Assembly (NCBI RefSeq): GCF_000218545.1
Contig: NC_015671.1
Span: 496,001-560,000 of the forward strand
Source: Cellulomonas gilvus ATCC 13127
GTDB taxonomy: Bacteria > Actinomycetota > Actinomycetes > Actinomycetales > Cellulomonadaceae
Length of the DNA: 64,000 bases
Reading direction: 5' to 3'
The notes under the pieces are model-generated. The model was given only the letters and a program-made list of their open reading frames with translations. It made no database searches and was not told where the DNA came from. Every line of letters starts with the position of its first letter. The stretch's first letter is position 1. This document shows positions 17,282 through 24,858 of the stretch, one piece after another. The position numbers were made by a program, and so were the translations under genes.

Positions 17282-18060
17282 TGGACCCCGCCGGCATCAT
17301 CGGGATCGTCGCCGCGCTCGTCGCGATCTTCGGGGCCATGATCCTCGAGGGCGCGCAGCCCATGTCGATCATGCTGCCCGCACCGCTGCTCCTGGTGTGG
17401 GTGGGCACGATCGGCGTCGGCGTCGCCGGCCACACGCTGCGCGACGTGAAGAACGCGTTCGCCGCGGTGCCGCGTGCGCTGCGCTCCAAGGCCCCCGACC
17501 CGTCCCAGACCGTCGACACGGTGGTCGGCCTGGCCGACCGCGCGCGCCGCGAGGGCCTGCTCTCGCTCGAGGATGCCGCCCGCGACATCGACGACGAGTT
17601 CCTGCGCTCGGGCCTGCAGGCCGCGATCGACGGCACCGACCCCGAGGACCTGCGGGTGATCCTCGAGGACCGCATCGCGACCAAGCGCACGGCCGACAAG
17701 GTCAACGCCAAGTACTTCCAGGACATGGGCGGCTACGCGCCCACCATCGGCATCATCGGCACGGTCATCTCGCTGGTGCACGTGCTCGAGAACCTGTCCG
17801 AGCCCGCGGCCCTGGGCGAATCGATCGCGGCCGCGTTCGTCGCGACCCTGTGGGGCATCCTGTCCGCGAACGTGGTGTGGCTGCCGCTGGGCACGCGCAT
17901 CAAGCGCATCTCCGACCTCGAGTGCGCGCACATGGAGGTCACGCTCGAGGGCCTGCTGGCCGTGCAGTCCGGCGCCAACCCGCGCGTGGTCGGCGAGCGG
18001 CTGCGCTCGCTCATCCCGGCCGACCTGGTGGCGGCGGGCGACGACAAGGCCGCGGCGTGA
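17281..18060 (+). CDS. motA: flagellar motor stator protein MotA
   Basis: 259 residues. With MotB forms the ion-conducting stator that pushes FliG. Membrane segments near 5-25 and 33-52 at the N-terminus, and 150-172 and 183-203 near the end; the large cytoplasmic loop contains the Arg/Glu-rich FliG-contact region (VVGLADRARREGLLSLEDA). GGYAPTIGIIGTVISLVHVLENL is the conserved MotA/ExbB-like segment. Reads straight into motB with a four-base overlap. Confidence 0.96.
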   Translation: MDPAGIIGIVAALVAIFGAMILEGAQPMSIMLPAPLLLVWVGTIGVGVAGHTLRDVKNAFAAVPRALRSKAPDPSQTVDTVVGLADRARREGLLSLEDAARDIDDEFLRSGLQAAIDGTDPEDLRVILEDRIATKRTADKVNAKYFQDMGGYAPTIGIIGTVISLVHVLENLSEPAALGESIAAAFVATLWGILSANVVWLPLGTRIKRISDLECAHMEVTLEGLLAVQSGANPRVVGERLRSLIPADLVAAGDDKAAA

Positions 18061-18947
18061 GCGCGGGGCACGGCGGCGGGCGACGCCGCCGCGGGGACCA
18101 CGAGGAGGAGCACGTCAACCACGAGCGCTGGCTCGTGAGCTACTCGGACATGATCACGGTCCTCATGGCGCTGTTCATCGTGCTGTTCGCGATCAGCCAG
18201 GTGGACCAGGAGAAGTACATCGCGCTGCGCGACTCGCTCGCCGAGGGCTTCCAGGACCAGACGGGCACCGAGTCCATCCTGGACGGCACCGCGGGCACCC
18301 TGGACGGCAGGTCCGTGGTGCCCGAGAGCAGCACGCAGGAGGGCACCGCGGGCATGGTGAACGCGGACCAGGGCCTGGGTGACCAGGGCACCGAGCCCTC
18401 CCCGCAGGACGACCCGGACGCCGAGACCGTCGCGGCGGCCCGCAAGGAGGCCGCGCACCTCGACGACATCCGCGACGTGATCCAGCGCCGCCTGGACAAG
18501 GCCGGGCTGGGCGACGCCGTGCGCTTCCGGGTCAACGAGCGCGGCCTGGTGCTGGGCCTGGTGGCCGACGACGTGTTCTTCGCCGCCGCGAGCGCGGACA
18601 TGACCGCGACCGCGCGGCGCGTGCTGGACATCGCGGGACCCACGCTGCGTGACGTCGGCGAGCAGATCTCCGTCGAGGGCCACGCCAACGTCCTGCCGGT
18701 GTCCGGCCGCTACGCGACCAACTGGGAGCTCTCCGCGGACCGCGCCACGCAGGTGCTGCGCCACCTGGTGGAGAAGGACCGCGTCCCCGGCACCCGGATC
18801 ATGGCCGTCGGCTTCGGCGACGAGCGCCCCCTGGTCGACGGCAAGAGCGCGCAGGCGCTCGAGACCAACCGCCGCGTGGACCTGGTCATCCTGTCCGACG
18901 CGCCCGAGGCCGTGCGGGCCCTGCTGCCCGCCGTGAGCAAGGAGTAG
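18057..18947 (+). CDS. motB: flagellar motor stator protein MotB
   Basis: 296 residues from GTG 18,057 (GTGA overlap with the motA stop). Single membrane helix at about 30-50, with the conserved proton-path Asp31 in SYSDMITVLMALF. The C-terminal OmpA-like peptidoglycan-binding domain is at about 160-285 (ISVEGHANVLP, NWELSADRATQVLRHLVE, AVGFGDERPLV). Asp followed by Met and hydrophobics fits a proton-driven motor, although ion choice cannot be read with certainty. A linker of about 100 acidic residues separates helix and domain. Confidence 0.95.
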   Translation: MSAGHGGGRRRRGDHEEEHVNHERWLVSYSDMITVLMALFIVLFAISQVDQEKYIALRDSLAEGFQDQTGTESILDGTAGTLDGRSVVPESSTQEGTAGMVNADQGLGDQGTEPSPQDDPDAETVAAARKEAAHLDDIRDVIQRRLDKAGLGDAVRFRVNERGLVLGLVADDVFFAAASADMTATARRVLDIAGPTLRDVGEQISVEGHANVLPVSGRYATNWELSADRATQVLRHLVEKDRVPGTRIMAVGFGDERPLVDGKSAQALETNRRVDLVILSDAPEAVRALLPAVSKE

Positions 18948-18951
18948 CGAC

Positions 18952-19470
18952 ATGCCCGTGGAGCAGCGAGTCATCGGCGGGGGCGCCAAGATCGGCGGCC
19001 CCAAGATCGGCGGCGCCAAGATCGGCGCGCCCGCACCCGAGCCCGAGCCGGAGCCCAAGAAGTCCAAGAAGAAGCTCGTGCTGATCGCGGTCGTGCTCGT
19101 CGTGCTGATCGCCGGCGCGGCCGCGTGGTGGTTCCTGCTGCGGCCCAGCGGCGCACCCGCCGAGCCTGCGGCCGAGCCCGAGCCCGAGAAGGGCGAGGTG
19201 CTCGCGGTCGAGCCCGTGAGCCTCAACCTGGCCGACGGTCACTACCTGCGGCTGGGGTTCTCGCTGCAGCTGACCGCCGACGCGCGCGAGGCGCCGGACC
19301 CCGCGGTCGCGGTGGACCACGCGATCGAGCTGTTCTCGGGCCGGACCGTCGAGGAGATCTCCGACCCCAAGAAGCGTGCCGCGCTGCGCGACGAGCTCGC
19401 CGCCGAGCTCTCCGAGGCGTACGAGGGTGAGGTGATGGCCGTCTACCTGACGAACTACGTCACGCAGTAG
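18952..19470 (+). CDS. fliL: flagellar basal body-associated protein FliL
   Basis: 172 residues. FliL forms a ring around MotAB and increases torque. One membrane helix at about 40-61 (KLVLIAVVLVVLIAGAAAWWF) is preceded by a lysine cluster; the C-terminal extracytoplasmic domain (YLRLGFSLQLTADAREAPD, DHAIELFSGRTVEEISD, VYLTNYVTQ) is typical. The cytoplasmic N-terminus contains three tandem copies of G-[AP]-K-I-G encoded by 15-bp DNA repeats at 18,982-19,026. Confidence 0.93.
   Translation: MPVEQRVIGGGAKIGGPKIGGAKIGAPAPEPEPEPKKSKKKLVLIAVVLVVLIAGAAAWWFLLRPSGAPAEPAAEPEPEKGEVLAVEPVSLNLADGHYLRLGFSLQLTADAREAPDPAVAVDHAIELFSGRTVEEISDPKKRAALRDELAAELSEAYEGEVMAVYLTNYVTQ
18982..19026 (+). repeat. three 15-bp tandem repeats inside fliL
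   Basis: Units 18,982-18,996, 18,997-19,011 and 19,012-19,026 read GGCGCCAAGATCGGC with one base difference in the middle copy (GGC-CCC). They encode GAKIG-GPKIG-GAKIG in the cytoplasmic tail of FliL. Copy number could change by slippage without breaking the frame. Confidence 0.85.
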
Positions 19471-19488
19471 CGCGACCGCTGCTGCACC

Positions 19489-19532
19489 GCCGGCCCCGGG
19501 CCGGCGCACCAGGGCGCCATGGAGGGCGCCGC
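19489..19532 (+). terminator. paired hairpins after fliL
   Basis: A near-perfect palindrome at 19,489-19,505 (GCCGGCCC-C-GGGCCGGC) is followed by a second small inverted repeat around 19,512-19,532 (GGGCGCC and GGCGCC arms). Both are in the 213-base gap between fliL and fliM and could end the mot transcript. No T-run is present. Confidence 0.45.
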
Positions 19533-19648
19533 ACCGCTGCACACCCCGCACGGGGGACCCGCCCATGGAGGGACGGGGTGCAGATCACGCCGGCCGGCCG
19601 TCAGGACCCGCGCCGGGTGAAACCTCGACGCGAGTGCGAGGCGAACCG

Positions 19649-19677
19649 CTCACAACCGTGACGCGCCCGCCGATGAG
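19649..19677 (+). promoter_or_regulatory. sigma-28-type promoter abutting fliM (leaderless)
   Basis: CTCA at 19,649-19,652, 17-base spacer, GCCGATGAG with the core CCGATGAG at 19,670-19,677. Exactly six bases separate the box from the fliM GTG (19,684), so transcription would start at or next to the start codon. Confidence 0.7.
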
Positions 19678-19683
19678 TCGGCC

Positions 19684-20619
19684 GTGACCGTCCTCGACAC
19701 CCCGGCTGCGCCTGCGCGCACCCGCGAGCCGCAGGTGGAGCTCTACGACTTCCGCCGCCCGCTCACCCTCGTGCGTGAGCACGCGCGCCACCTCGAGATG
19801 GCGTTCGGACGCTTCGCGCGGCAGTTCGGCACGCAGCTCACCGCACGGCTGCGCGTGCTGACCCAGCTCGAGTTCGAGCAGGTCGCGCTGCACACGTACG
19901 ACGAGTACGTCAGCCTCCTGCCGACGCCCACCGCGATGGTGCTCTGCACGGTCGAGCCGACGCGCCAGACCGGCGTGGTCCAGCTCCCGGTCGCGGCGAC
20001 CATGGTGTGGATCGACTACCTGTTCGGTGGCGACGGCCGCGGCGACGACCGCCCGGGCCGTGAGCTGACCGAGATCGAGCTGACGCTGGTCCGCGAGCTG
20101 CTGCAGCACGCGCTCGCCGACCTCGAGTACGCGTTCGCGGGCATCACCAAGCTCGCGCTGGACGTGCGTGGCGTGCAGTACAACCCGCAGTTCGTGCAGG
20201 CCGCAGCGGCCTCCGACACCGTGCTGGTCGCGACGTTCACGCTGCGGATGGGCGAGCGCACCGACGTCCTGACGCTCATGCTCCCCGGCGAGCACATGGT
20301 CGCCGCGCTGCAGGCCGCGGACGGCTCGATCGCCGCGAGCCCCGAGGACCGGCTGCGCGCCGAGCGTGCCCAGGTGGACCTGGCCCGCGCGGTCGGGGAC
20401 GTGCCCGTCGAGGTCGGTGTCCGCTTCACCCCCGTCACCGTCCAGCCGCGCGACGTCATCGCGCTCGCGGTCGGCGACGTGCTCCCGCTCACCCATCCGT
20501 CGACCGAGCCGCTCGACGTCGTCGTGGACGGCGTCGTGCTGGCCCGAGCAGCTCTCGGCAGCCACGGGCCCCGGCTCGCCTGCCGCGTCGTGTCCGTCAC
20601 CGAGGAGAACCGCGAATGA
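19684..20619 (+). CDS. fliM: flagellar motor switch protein FliM
   Basis: 311 residues. FliM is the C-ring subunit that binds phosphorylated CheY. Conserved VELYDFRRPLTLVREHARHLEMAFGRFARQ near residues 19-48, central CheC-like domain (VWIDYLFGGDGRG), and C-terminal SpoA domain. GTG 19,684 is the only start upstream of the conserved block and has no ribosome site, fitting a leaderless mRNA from the box six bases upstream. The N-terminal CheY-binding EIDAL-type helix of enteric FliM is not recognisable, which is worth noting given the two CheY genes downstream. Confidence 0.95.
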   Translation: MTVLDTPAAPARTREPQVELYDFRRPLTLVREHARHLEMAFGRFARQFGTQLTARLRVLTQLEFEQVALHTYDEYVSLLPTPTAMVLCTVEPTRQTGVVQLPVAATMVWIDYLFGGDGRGDDRPGRELTEIELTLVRELLQHALADLEYAFAGITKLALDVRGVQYNPQFVQAAAASDTVLVATFTLRMGERTDVLTLMLPGEHMVAALQAADGSIAASPEDRLRAERAQVDLARAVGDVPVEVGVRFTPVTVQPRDVIALAVGDVLPLTHPSTEPLDVVVDGVVLARAALGSHGPRLACRVVSVTEENRE

Positions 20620-21323
20620 CCACCACCACCACGCCGACCGCCGTCGACGCCGCCGCCGTGGCGCAGGCCGCCGCCGCGCTCGTCCCGTCGGCCGTGCCGC
20701 TCGTCGTCGTGCCGTGCGCGATCGCCGACGTCCCCGCCTCCGCCCAGGCGGTCGTCGCGACGTTCGTCGGTGCGCCCAGCGCGGACCTCGTCCTGGTCGC
20801 GGGCGACGTGCTCGCGGACGTCGAGGCCGCGGGTGCCGCCGCCGGGACGCGCGTGGAGCCCGGTGACGCGCTGCGTCCCGCGCTCGAGGCCGCGGCCGGA
20901 ACGCTGGGTGCGGGCGTCCTGGAGCACGTGCGCACCGAGCCCGTCTCCGCGGTGCTGGTCCCGGGTGCCGAGGTCTTCGCGCTGCAGCACGAGGGCACCG
21001 CGATCGCGTGGTTCGCGGTCCGGGTGCGCGCGGGCCAGGCACATGCGCCGTCCACCTCCGCGGTGCCGACGCAGCGCGGCTCGATGCGCATGCTCTACGA
21101 CGTCGACATGACGCTGACCGCGCAGATCGGCCGCACGACCCTCCCGGTGCGCCAGGTCCTTGACCTCGTGCCCGGCACGGTGCTCGAGCTCGACAGGGCC
21201 GCGGGCAGCCCCGCGGACGTCATGGTCAACGGCCGGCTCATCGCGCGCGGCGAGGTCGTCGTGGTCGACGAGGTCTACGGCGTGCGCATCACCGAGATCG
21301 TCACCGACGACGACGGGCGCTGA
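20616..21323 (+). CDS. fliN: flagellar motor switch protein FliN (long form)
   Basis: 235 residues, clearly longer than a minimal FliN of about 100-140. The C-terminal SpoA domain (about 155-230) is canonical: YDVDMTLTAQIGRTTLPVRQVLDLVPGTVLELDRAAG then VMVNGRLIARGEVVVVDEVYGVRITEIV. The first 150 residues form an alpha/beta domain of the kind found in FliY-like proteins, but no CheC catalytic E-x-x-N pair is visible, so phosphatase activity is not supported. It overlaps the end of fliM by four bases. Confidence 0.92.
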   Translation: MTTTTTPTAVDAAAVAQAAAALVPSAVPLVVVPCAIADVPASAQAVVATFVGAPSADLVLVAGDVLADVEAAGAAAGTRVEPGDALRPALEAAAGTLGAGVLEHVRTEPVSAVLVPGAEVFALQHEGTAIAWFAVRVRAGQAHAPSTSAVPTQRGSMRMLYDVDMTLTAQIGRTTLPVRQVLDLVPGTVLELDRAAGSPADVMVNGRLIARGEVVVVDEVYGVRITEIVTDDDGR

Positions 21324-21326
21324 CCG

Positions 21327-21797
21327 ATGGACGGCCTCATGCTCGTGCTGCGCGTGGTGCTCTCGCTCGCGTGCGTGGTCGGGCTCATCTGGTACGCCGG
21401 GCGCAAGCTGTCCGGCGGGCGCCGCCTGCGCGAGGAGAACGAGCACGACGTGCGCGTGGTCGGCCGCCAGGGCATGGGCCGGCACTCCGGGGTCGCCGTG
21501 GTGGCCGTCGGGACGCGGCGCATCCTGGTCGGGTACGGCGAGCAGCAGGTCACCATGCTCACCGAGCTCGGACCCGTGATCCCGGCCGCCGGGCCGCCGG
21601 CTCCACCACCCCGCAAGGACGTCGCTCCACCCGTACGGCCCGTGCAGGCCGCACGGCCGGGTGACGGGCTTCCGACCGCGGTGGGGGCGGCCGTGAAGCC
21701 CGGCAAGACGGCCGGTGGTCTCGAGGGTTCGGTGCTCTCGCCGCAGACGTGGCGCACGTTCGTGCGTGCGCTCCAGGACCGGACGGTCCGGCGATGA
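21327..21797 (+). CDS. fliO: flagellar biosynthesis protein FliO
   Basis: 156 residues. FliO is a small membrane protein that helps assemble the FliP ring of the export gate. One N-terminal helix at about 4-24 (MLVLRVVLSLACVVGLIWYA), then a short SH3-like cytoplasmic region (VVGRQGMGRHSGVAVVAVGTRRILVGYGEQQVTML) characteristic of FliO. A Pro/Ala-rich tail follows. Start is three bases after fliN; the end overlaps fliP. Confidence 0.88.
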   Translation: MDGLMLVLRVVLSLACVVGLIWYAGRKLSGGRRLREENEHDVRVVGRQGMGRHSGVAVVAVGTRRILVGYGEQQVTMLTELGPVIPAAGPPAPPPRKDVAPPVRPVQAARPGDGLPTAVGAAVKPGKTAGGLEGSVLSPQTWRTFVRALQDRTVRR

Positions 21798-22636
21798 GCG
21801 CGGTGCCGGCGGCCCCGGCGCGCGTCGGGTCGCCCGCGCTGCGCAGGCTCGTGCTCGTGCTCGCGCTCGTCGTGGGTGCGCTCGTGCTGGGCGTCGTGCT
21901 GGCCGGCCCGACGTGGGCCGCGCCCACGCCGCCGACGGACCCGACCGCGCCGACGACCCCCGGCGACTCGGTCTCCGTCTCGGTCAACGGCGTCAACGGC
22001 ACGCCGAGCTCGTCGGTGGTCGTGCTGCTCGCGATCACGCTGCTCTCGGTGGCGCCCGCGCTGCTGCTGATGATGACGAGCTTCACCAAGATCTTCGTCG
22101 TGCTCGCGTTCACGCGGAACGCGCTGGGCCTGCAGGGCGTCCCGCCCAACCAGGTGCTCGCGGGCCTCGCGCTGTTCCTGTCGATGTTCGTCATGGCGCC
22201 CGTGCTGGGCGACGTCAACGCCGACGCGGTGCAGCCCTACCTGGACGGCGAGCTCACGTTCTCGCAGGCCGTCGACGTGGGCTCGGGCCCGCTGCGCTCG
22301 TTCATGCTCGACCACACGCGTGAGCAGGACCTGGCGCTCCTGACGCGGGCCGCGGACCAGCCGAACCCCGCGACCCCGGAGGACGTGCCGCTCGCGACGC
22401 TCATCCCCGCGTTCCTGCTCTCGGAGCTGCGCTCGGCGTTCATCATGGGCTTCGTCATCTTCGTGCCGTTCCTGGTCATCGACCTGGTGGTCTCGGCCGT
22501 GCTGATGGCGATGGGCATGATGATGCTCCCGCCCGTCATGATCTCGCTGCCGTTCAAGGTGCTGCTGTTCGTGCTCGTCGACGGCTGGGGCCTGGTGGTC
22601 ACGTCGCTCGTCCGCTCGTACGCCGGGGGCGGCTGA
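21794..22636 (+). CDS. fliP: flagellar export gate protein FliP
   Basis: 280 residues from ATG 21,794 (ATGA overlap with fliO). FliP forms the pentameric core of the type III export gate in the membrane. N-terminal signal-like helix (about 16-43), then helices with the family signature LLSVAPALLLMMTSFTKIFVVLAFTRNALG and PPNQVLAGLALFLSMFVM, and the C-terminal ELRSAFIMGFVIFVPFLVIDLVVSAVLMAMGMMMLPPV. The proline-rich region behind the signal peptide is somewhat longer than in model FliP. Confidence 0.96.
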   Translation: MSAVPAAPARVGSPALRRLVLVLALVVGALVLGVVLAGPTWAAPTPPTDPTAPTTPGDSVSVSVNGVNGTPSSSVVVLLAITLLSVAPALLLMMTSFTKIFVVLAFTRNALGLQGVPPNQVLAGLALFLSMFVMAPVLGDVNADAVQPYLDGELTFSQAVDVGSGPLRSFMLDHTREQDLALLTRAADQPNPATPEDVPLATLIPAFLLSELRSAFIMGFVIFVPFLVIDLVVSAVLMAMGMMMLPPVMISLPFKVLLFVLVDGWGLVVTSLVRSYAGGG

Positions 22637-22908
22637 TGGACACCAACGCGGTCCTCGACGTGGCGTTCGACGCCCTGGTCCTCGCGGCCAAGCTGTCCGC
22701 ACCCGTGCTGGTCAGCGCGCTCGTCGTCGGGTTCATCGTCTCGCTCGTGCAGTCGGTGACGCAGATCCAGGAGATCACGCTCAGCTTCGTGCCCAAGGCG
22801 CTCGCCGCCGGGATCGCGCTGCTCGTGTCCGGGCACTGGATGATCTCCGAGACCGTCGCGTTCACCCACGACATGTTCGAGCGCATCCCGTCGCTCGTCG
22901 GGGGCTGA
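22636..22908 (+). CDS. fliQ: flagellar export gate protein FliQ
   Basis: 90 residues, two membrane helices (about 15-37 and 53-73). SAPVLVSALVVGFIVSLVQSVTQIQEITLSFVPK is the FliQ/SpaQ signature. It forms part of the export gate with FliP and FliR. Start overlaps the fliP stop by one base. Confidence 0.96.
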   Translation: MDTNAVLDVAFDALVLAAKLSAPVLVSALVVGFIVSLVQSVTQIQEITLSFVPKALAAGIALLVSGHWMISETVAFTHDMFERIPSLVGG

Positions 22909-22909
22909 C

Positions 22910-23677
22910 GTGGGACCCATCGCGCTGACCCTGCCGCTCGCCCAGGTCGAGACGGTCATGCTCGCGGGCGTGCGCATGGCCGCGTTCCTGGTGCTCGCGC
23001 CGCCGTTCTCGCACCGGGCGATCTCGGCGCAGGTCAAGGTCGCGCTCGCGCTCGGCCTCGCGCTGGCCGTCTCGCCGCGCCTCGAGCCGCTGGTCGACGA
23101 CGGCACGGTCGCGTTCGTCGCCGCGCTCGTCGCGCAGGTGATCGTGGGCGCCGCGCTGGGGTTCGGCGTGCAGCTCGTGTTCTCGGCCGTGCAGTCGGCC
23201 GGCGCGTTCATCGACGTGTTCGGCGGCTTCCAGCTCGCGTCAGGCTTCGACCCGCTGGGTCAGACGAGCGGCGCGATCTTCCAGCGGTTCTACCAGCTGC
23301 TCGCGCTCGTGCTGCTGTTCGTCACCGACGGGTACCTCGTGGTCGTCGGAGGGCTGGTGCGCACGTTCGACGCGCTCCCGCTCGACGCGGTGCTCGAACC
23401 CGCGCAGGTGGCCGCGAACCTCACCGACGGACTGGGGCAGATGTTCCTCGCCGCGCTGCAGGTGGCCGGGCCGCTCATCGTCGTGCTGTTCCTCGCGGAC
23501 GTCGGCCTGGGCCTGCTCACGCGCGTGGCCCCCGCGCTCAACGCGTTCGCGCTCGGCTTCCCGCTCAAGGTGCTGCTCACGCTCAGCCTGGGCGGCTTCG
23601 CGATCATCGGGCTGCCCGCGATCATCGAGCAGCTCACGGGTCAGTCCGTCGCGCAGATGATGGGGGTGCTGCCGTGA
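22910..23677 (+). CDS. fliR: flagellar export gate protein FliR
   Basis: 255 residues from GTG 22,910, one base after fliQ. Several membrane helices; family features include MAAFLVLAPPFSHRAISAQVKVALALGLALAVSP, FGGFQLASGFDPLGQT and the C-terminal ALNAFALGFPLKVLLTLSLGG. It completes the FliPQR gate and contacts FlhB. It overlaps flhB by four bases. Confidence 0.95.
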   Translation: MGPIALTLPLAQVETVMLAGVRMAAFLVLAPPFSHRAISAQVKVALALGLALAVSPRLEPLVDDGTVAFVAALVAQVIVGAALGFGVQLVFSAVQSAGAFIDVFGGFQLASGFDPLGQTSGAIFQRFYQLLALVLLFVTDGYLVVVGGLVRTFDALPLDAVLEPAQVAANLTDGLGQMFLAALQVAGPLIVVLFLADVGLGLLTRVAPALNAFALGFPLKVLLTLSLGGFAIIGLPAIIEQLTGQSVAQMMGVLP

Positions 23678-24858
23678 GCGACGGACAGGACCGCACCGAG
23701 AAGGCCACGCCGCAGCGGATGAAGGAGGTGATCCGCAAGGGTCAGCTCGGCCGCTCGCAGGACCTCGCGGCATGGCTCGGCCTGGGCGCCGCGGCGCTCA
23801 TGCTGCCCTCGGTCATCACGCGCGGCCAGGACGCCGCGACCGACCAGCTCGTCACGCTGGGCGACGTCGCGACCGACCCCACGTCACAGGGCGCGACCGA
23901 CGCGCTGCGCGACGGCCTGACGAGCCTGCTGTCCACGCTCGCGCCGCTGTTCGCGGTGCTCGTGGTCGTCACGCTCGGGGTCGGCATCGCGCAGGGCGGG
24001 TGGCGGCCGCGCCGGTTCCGGATCGTGGTCGACCACCTCAAGCCGCAGTCCGCGGTCAAGCGGCTGGTCGGCGGGCAGGCGTGGTGGCAGGGCGCCAAGA
24101 CGCTGCTCAAGACGGCCGTCGTCGCGCTCGTGCTGTACGTCGCGGTCAAGGGCATGGTGCCGCTGGTGCTCGCGTCGGGGCACCTGCCCGTCGACGAGCT
24201 GCTCGCCAAGGCCGGCGGCGGCACCGCGAACCTCCTGCGGCTCGGCATCGTGGCGGGCCTGCTGCTCGCGGTCGCGGACGTCGTCGTCGTGATGAAGCGC
24301 AACCGCAAGTCCACGCGCATGTCCACGCGTGAGATCAAGGAGGAGCACAAGCGGACCGAGGGTGACCCGCAGGTCAAGGGTCAGATCCGGTCGCGGCAGA
24401 TGATGATGAGCCGCAACCGCATGCTCGCCGAGGTCGCCACGGCCGACGTGGTGCTGGTCAACCCCACGCACGTCGCGGTCGCGCTGCGCTACGAGCCCGG
24501 GACCGGCGCACCGCGCGTGGTCGCCAAGGGCGCGGGCGCCGTGGCCGCCAAGCTGCGCACGCTCGCCGCCGAGCACCGCGTGCCGATGGTCGAGGACGTG
24601 CCCCTGGCGCGTGCGCTGCACGCGTCGTGCGAGCTCGGCCAGGAGATCCCCGGCCACCTGTTCACCGCGGTGGCCACCGTCCTCGCGTTCGTGATGCAGC
24701 TGCGCCGTCGCGGCGCGGCGGCGGGCAAGCACCGCCTCGCGGGCGGCTCGACGCTCGGCGCCGACGACACCACCGACCACAAGGCCGCCGCCCGTGCGGC
24801 CCGCCGCCCGGCACGCGCCGCGGCAGCGCCCAGCACCGCGTCCGGGAGGACGTCATGA
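23674..24858 (+). CDS. flhB: flagellar export switch protein FlhB
   Basis: 394 residues from GTG 23,674. FlhB decides export specificity after autocleavage. N-terminal DRTEKATPQRMKEVIRKGQLGRSQDLAAW is diagnostic, four membrane helices follow (about residues 27-210), and the autocleavage NPTH motif is present near residue 263 (VLVNPTHVAVALRYE). Conserved VVAKGAGAVAAKLR and EDVPLARALHASCELGQEIPGHLF follow. The Ala/Arg-rich C-terminal tail is variable. It overlaps the flhA start. Confidence 0.96.
   Translation: MSDGQDRTEKATPQRMKEVIRKGQLGRSQDLAAWLGLGAAALMLPSVITRGQDAATDQLVTLGDVATDPTSQGATDALRDGLTSLLSTLAPLFAVLVVVTLGVGIAQGGWRPRRFRIVVDHLKPQSAVKRLVGGQAWWQGAKTLLKTAVVALVLYVAVKGMVPLVLASGHLPVDELLAKAGGGTANLLRLGIVAGLLLAVADVVVVMKRNRKSTRMSTREIKEEHKRTEGDPQVKGQIRSRQMMMSRNRMLAEVATADVVLVNPTHVAVALRYEPGTGAPRVVAKGAGAVAAKLRTLAAEHRVPMVEDVPLARALHASCELGQEIPGHLFTAVATVLAFVMQLRRRGAAAGKHRLAGGSTLGADDTTDHKAAARAARRPARAAAAPSTASGRTS

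Noticed and set aside
24627-24854. N-terminal extension of FlhA
   Set aside because: Lies within flhB in another frame; ATG 24,855 has a ribosome site and the family start.
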